Assembly: GCA_005773145.1 (NCBI GenBank)
Contig: SXHS01000058.1
Location: 1-7,560 of the forward strand
Direction of reading: 5' to 3'
DNA: 7,560 bases
DNA from: Planctomycetaceae bacterium
GTDB lineage: Bacteria; Planctomycetota; Planctomycetia; Pirellulales; Pirellulaceae
The notes beneath the pieces were generated by a model that saw only the letters and a list, made by a program, of their open reading frames with translations, was not told the DNA's origin and did not search any database. Position numbers and translations under genes: made by a program. Below are positions 6,067-7,560 of the stretch, in pieces. The number at the start of each line of letters is the position of its first letter. Position 1 is the stretch's first letter.

Positions 6067-6606
6067 ATGGCGAGCGAGCAATTGGAAACCTTGTCCCCCC
6101 CACCGTATCACGTCCACCTCAGGGATCCCTGGCTGGCTGCGTTGTGGGCCTGGCTATGGCCAGGAGCCGGTCATCTGTACCAGGGGAGGTACGTGAAGGG
6201 GGGCATCTTCATGACCTGTATCCTGCTCACCTATTTTTTTGGCCTTGCGATCGGGGGGGGACACGTGGTGTATGCCTCGTTTCGCCAACCCGATTTGCGA
6301 TTGCACTACCTGCTACAGGTCGGAGTCGGTTTGCCCGCCCTGCCGGCGCTCGTGCAGACCTATCGCCAGCGGACGGAGCGGGGACCACTGTTTGGTTGGA
6401 AGGCCATGTACCCGCCCGACGTCCGCGGAGAACAGATCTACGACGAGTTGGCCGAGTGGAACGCCCAATACGGGTTCTATTTTGAATTGGGGACGCTGTA
6501 TACCATGGTGGCCGGTCTGTTGAACGTGCTCGCCATTTACGATGCGCACTCAGGCCCGGTCTGGACCATGACGTCGCGTGATCGGCGGCCTCCCGATCCC
6601 GGTTGA
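6067..6606 (+). CDS. DUF6677-like planctomycete membrane protein
   Basis: A 179-residue integral membrane protein with about four hydrophobic segments: about 22-38, 44-65, 78-97 and 138-158. The first contains WPGAGHLYQGRYVKGG (31-46), reminiscent of the PG-G-YLG pattern of TM2-domain proteins. The second half holds a polar loop (WKAMYPPDVRGEQIYDELAEWNA by position 111-133) with conserved-looking aromatic and acidic residues. I recognise the overall pattern as the planctomycete family called DUF6677, from memory and without a search. Function is unknown. The start is placed at ATG 6067, preceded by GGAGAGG (6049-6055); an in-frame GTG at 6001 would add 22 hydrophilic residues but has no better ribosome binding site. 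The gene contains runs of G6, T7 and G8 within 65 bp (6198-6260). The next gene follows after 31 bp and is probably co-transcribed. Confidence 0.8.
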   Translation: MASEQLETLSPPPYHVHLRDPWLAALWAWLWPGAGHLYQGRYVKGGIFMTCILLTYFFGLAIGGGHVVYASFRQPDLRLHYLLQVGVGLPALPALVQTYRQRTERGPLFGWKAMYPPDVRGEQIYDELAEWNAQYGFYFELGTLYTMVAGLLNVLAIYDAHSGPVWTMTSRDRRPPDPG

Positions 6607-6619
6607 CAATCGAACTAGT

Positions 6620-6626
6620 GGAAAGG
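6620..6626 (+). promoter_or_regulatory. Ribosome binding site deciding the start of the 70-residue protein
   Basis: GGAAAGG ends 11 bases before the ATG at 6638. The alternative GTG at 6578, inside the preceding gene, has no comparable purine stretch at proper distance. The position between the two genes favours the ATG start. Confidence 0.5.
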
Positions 6627-6637
6627 CGTTACGTTGC

Positions 6638-6850
6638 ATGCTTGCCATGGTAATTCTGTTTGCTGCCACGAGTCGTTGGCTATGGGCCGTTCCGCTGATC
6701 GTATCCATCAGCTTCGTTTACGCAGCGACACGCCACGAAGAGAGCTGGGCCATCTTGGAACACGCGATCCGCTTCGGCGCATGGATCACCGGTTTCATGC
6801 TCCTGCTGTTTATGGTCTTCTACGTGGCCACGGAATGGTGGGCCGGTTGA
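6638..6850 (+). CDS. Small two-helix membrane protein of unknown function
   Basis: A 70-residue protein from ATG 6638 (GGAAAGG upstream). It has two hydrophobic helices, about 5-29 and 46-66, joined by a polar segment TRHEESWAILEHAIRFG (31-47) rich in His, Glu and Arg; the end is EWWAG. There is no signal cleavage site or enzymatic motif. The gene starts 31 bp after the DUF6677-like gene on the same strand, suggesting translation from one transcript and perhaps a shared complex in the membrane. A GTG at 6578 would lengthen it by 20 residues and overlap the preceding gene, but the added stretch is not hydrophobic and lacks ribosome binding site support. I do not recognise a named family. Confidence 0.7.
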   Translation: MLAMVILFAATSRWLWAVPLIVSISFVYAATRHEESWAILEHAIRFGAWITGFMLLLFMVFYVATEWWAG

Positions 6851-6853
6851 GGC

Positions 6854-6900
6854 GCGACTGTGAGCCTCGCGACTGTGAGACCCTCGTGACTGTGATCCTC
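6854..6900. repeat. Three imperfect tandem copies in the convergent gap
   Basis: Units at 6854-6868 (15 bp), 6869-6885 (17 bp) and 6886-6900 (15 bp) share the core GACTGTGA followed by a CCTC-type end. The first two share the 11-base block GCGACTGTGAG; the third has GTGACTGTGAT. They fill the gap between the small membrane protein stop (6850) and the cyclophilin stop codon (6899-6901), which overlaps the last unit. The copies do not self-pair into an obvious stem, so they do not look like a terminator. Confidence 0.65.
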
Positions 6901-7560
6901 ACCGAGTGGCGGCGGTTGCCGAACGAATGGTGACCGGATTCACGGGTCGATCCTTGGGATCGGTCGCTGCACCCACGATCTTATCCACGACATCCAAGCC
7001 AGCCGTGACCTGACCAAAGACGGTGTACGTGCGATCGAGAGAGGGGGCTGGGGCGACGCAGACAAAAAATTGACTTCCAGCAGAATCCACCGTTTTGGCT
7101 CGGGCCATCGACAACACGCCCCGCACGTGAGGCCTGCGGCTGAATTCGGGTTTCAAGCAATATCCCGGCCCTCCTGTCCCCTCGCCGGCGGGACAACCTC
7201 CCTGAATCACGAAACCGGGAATGCAGCGGTGAAAAATCAAACCGTCGAAGAAGCCCGCTTTGGACAACGCCACAAAACTGCGCACATGGCTGGGAGCAAC
7301 TTCCGGCATGAACTCAATCTCGATCTTTCCCGCATCCGTGTCCAGCGTCACATAATGCACAACGGGCTGACCATCCTTTTCGAATACAATTTGATCCCAA
7401 GTCGCCTCCACTTGAGCCTTCATTTCCGCAATGGACTTGCCGTTGATGGATTTTTTGGCCGGGGCTTGATCGGGGGCACGAGTTGCATCCTTGAAGGACG
7501 GCAGTTCTGCAGCGGCCGCACGGCCAACCAAGGCACCCAACAACGAAAACAGACTCGTTA
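6899..7560 (-). CDS. Secreted cyclophilin-type peptidyl-prolyl isomerase (5' end cut by window)
   Basis: The visible 219 residues continue in frame to the window edge, so the real start lies beyond 7560; a TTG codon at 7543 is only an internal in-frame codon within the hydrophobic signal. The visible N-terminus (SLFSLLGALVGRAAAAEL) is the hydrophobic and cleavage part of a signal peptide, with AAA-A near the cleavage point. After a charged linker of about 40 residues, the cyclophilin domain starts at VTLDTDAGKIEIEF. Catalytic-region motifs are present: IFHRCIPGFVIQGGCP (with the catalytic Arg and the Gln of FVIQGG), GTGGPGY, MARAKTVDSAGSQFF and LDRTYTVFGQV. The enzyme catalyses cis-trans isomerisation of Xaa-Pro bonds and, with this signal, acts outside the cytoplasm. 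Two Cys in the active region replace residues commonly Val and Asp (FHRVIPGF, QGGDP). It is convergent with the small membrane gene. Confidence 0.93.
   Translation of the reverse strand, partial: TSLFSLLGALVGRAAAAELPSFKDATRAPDQAPAKKSINGKSIAEMKAQVEATWDQIVFEKDGQPVVHYVTLDTDAGKIEIEFMPEVAPSHVRSFVALSKAGFFDGLIFHRCIPGFVIQGGCPAGEGTGGPGYCLKPEFSRRPHVRGVLSMARAKTVDSAGSQFFVCVAPAPSLDRTYTVFGQVTAGLDVVDKIVGAATDPKDRPVNPVTIRSATAATR

Noticed and set aside
6578..6637. GTG start of the small membrane protein overlapping the previous gene
   Set aside because: There is no ribosome binding site at the right distance, and a better ATG with GGAAAGG lies after the preceding stop codon. It remains possible.

Overview
The window looks like chromosomal DNA of a planctomycete, probably of the Pirellulales type. 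The reasons are a moderately high G+C content, a large secreted beta-sandwich/TIM-barrel lipoprotein of a style common in that phylum, a small membrane protein with a WPGAGHLYQG motif that I recognise as the planctomycete DUF6677 type, and a hairpin-rich intergenic block of the kind seen between genes in these genomes. The lineage is an inference from these features; there is no rRNA or marker gene that fixes it.

Layout, left to right. Positions 1-391 hold no convincing gene but a cluster of short, perfect GC-rich hairpins. From 392 to about 3154 (minus strand) lies a protein of about 920 residues: signal peptide/lipobox, a duplicated calcium-loop-like motif, carbohydrate-binding-like beta-sandwiches, a glycoside-hydrolase-like central domain and C-terminal beta domains. 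It is divergent from a sugar-phosphate-isomerase/epimerase-type TIM barrel (3315-4112, plus strand). That gene converges on, and overlaps by 20 bp, the rsmE 16S rRNA methyltransferase gene (4093-4878, minus). A divergent gap containing a near-perfect 25-bp hairpin separates rsmE from an ExeA-like AAA+ ATPase (5081-5896, plus).

A candidate sigma70-type promoter then precedes a probable two-gene unit on the plus strand: the four-helix DUF6677-like membrane protein (6067-6606) and a 70-residue two-helix membrane protein (6638-6850). The right end carries a secreted cyclophilin-type peptidyl-prolyl isomerase (6899 to beyond 7560, minus), whose start lies outside the window. Its stop codon sits within a three-copy imperfect repeat that fills the convergent gap.

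How the genes relate: rsmE and the cyclophilin are housekeeping functions (ribosome modification; protein folding outside the cytoplasm). The divergent lipoprotein/TIM-barrel pair could be linked to carbohydrate handling, but this rests only on fold class and adjacency. I do not see a complete, recognisable novel system. The most interesting points are the apparently altered metal site of the TIM-barrel protein, the unusual architecture and recent in-frame duplication in the large lipoprotein, the mirror-like hairpin cluster at the left edge, and the uncharacterised small membrane gene pair.
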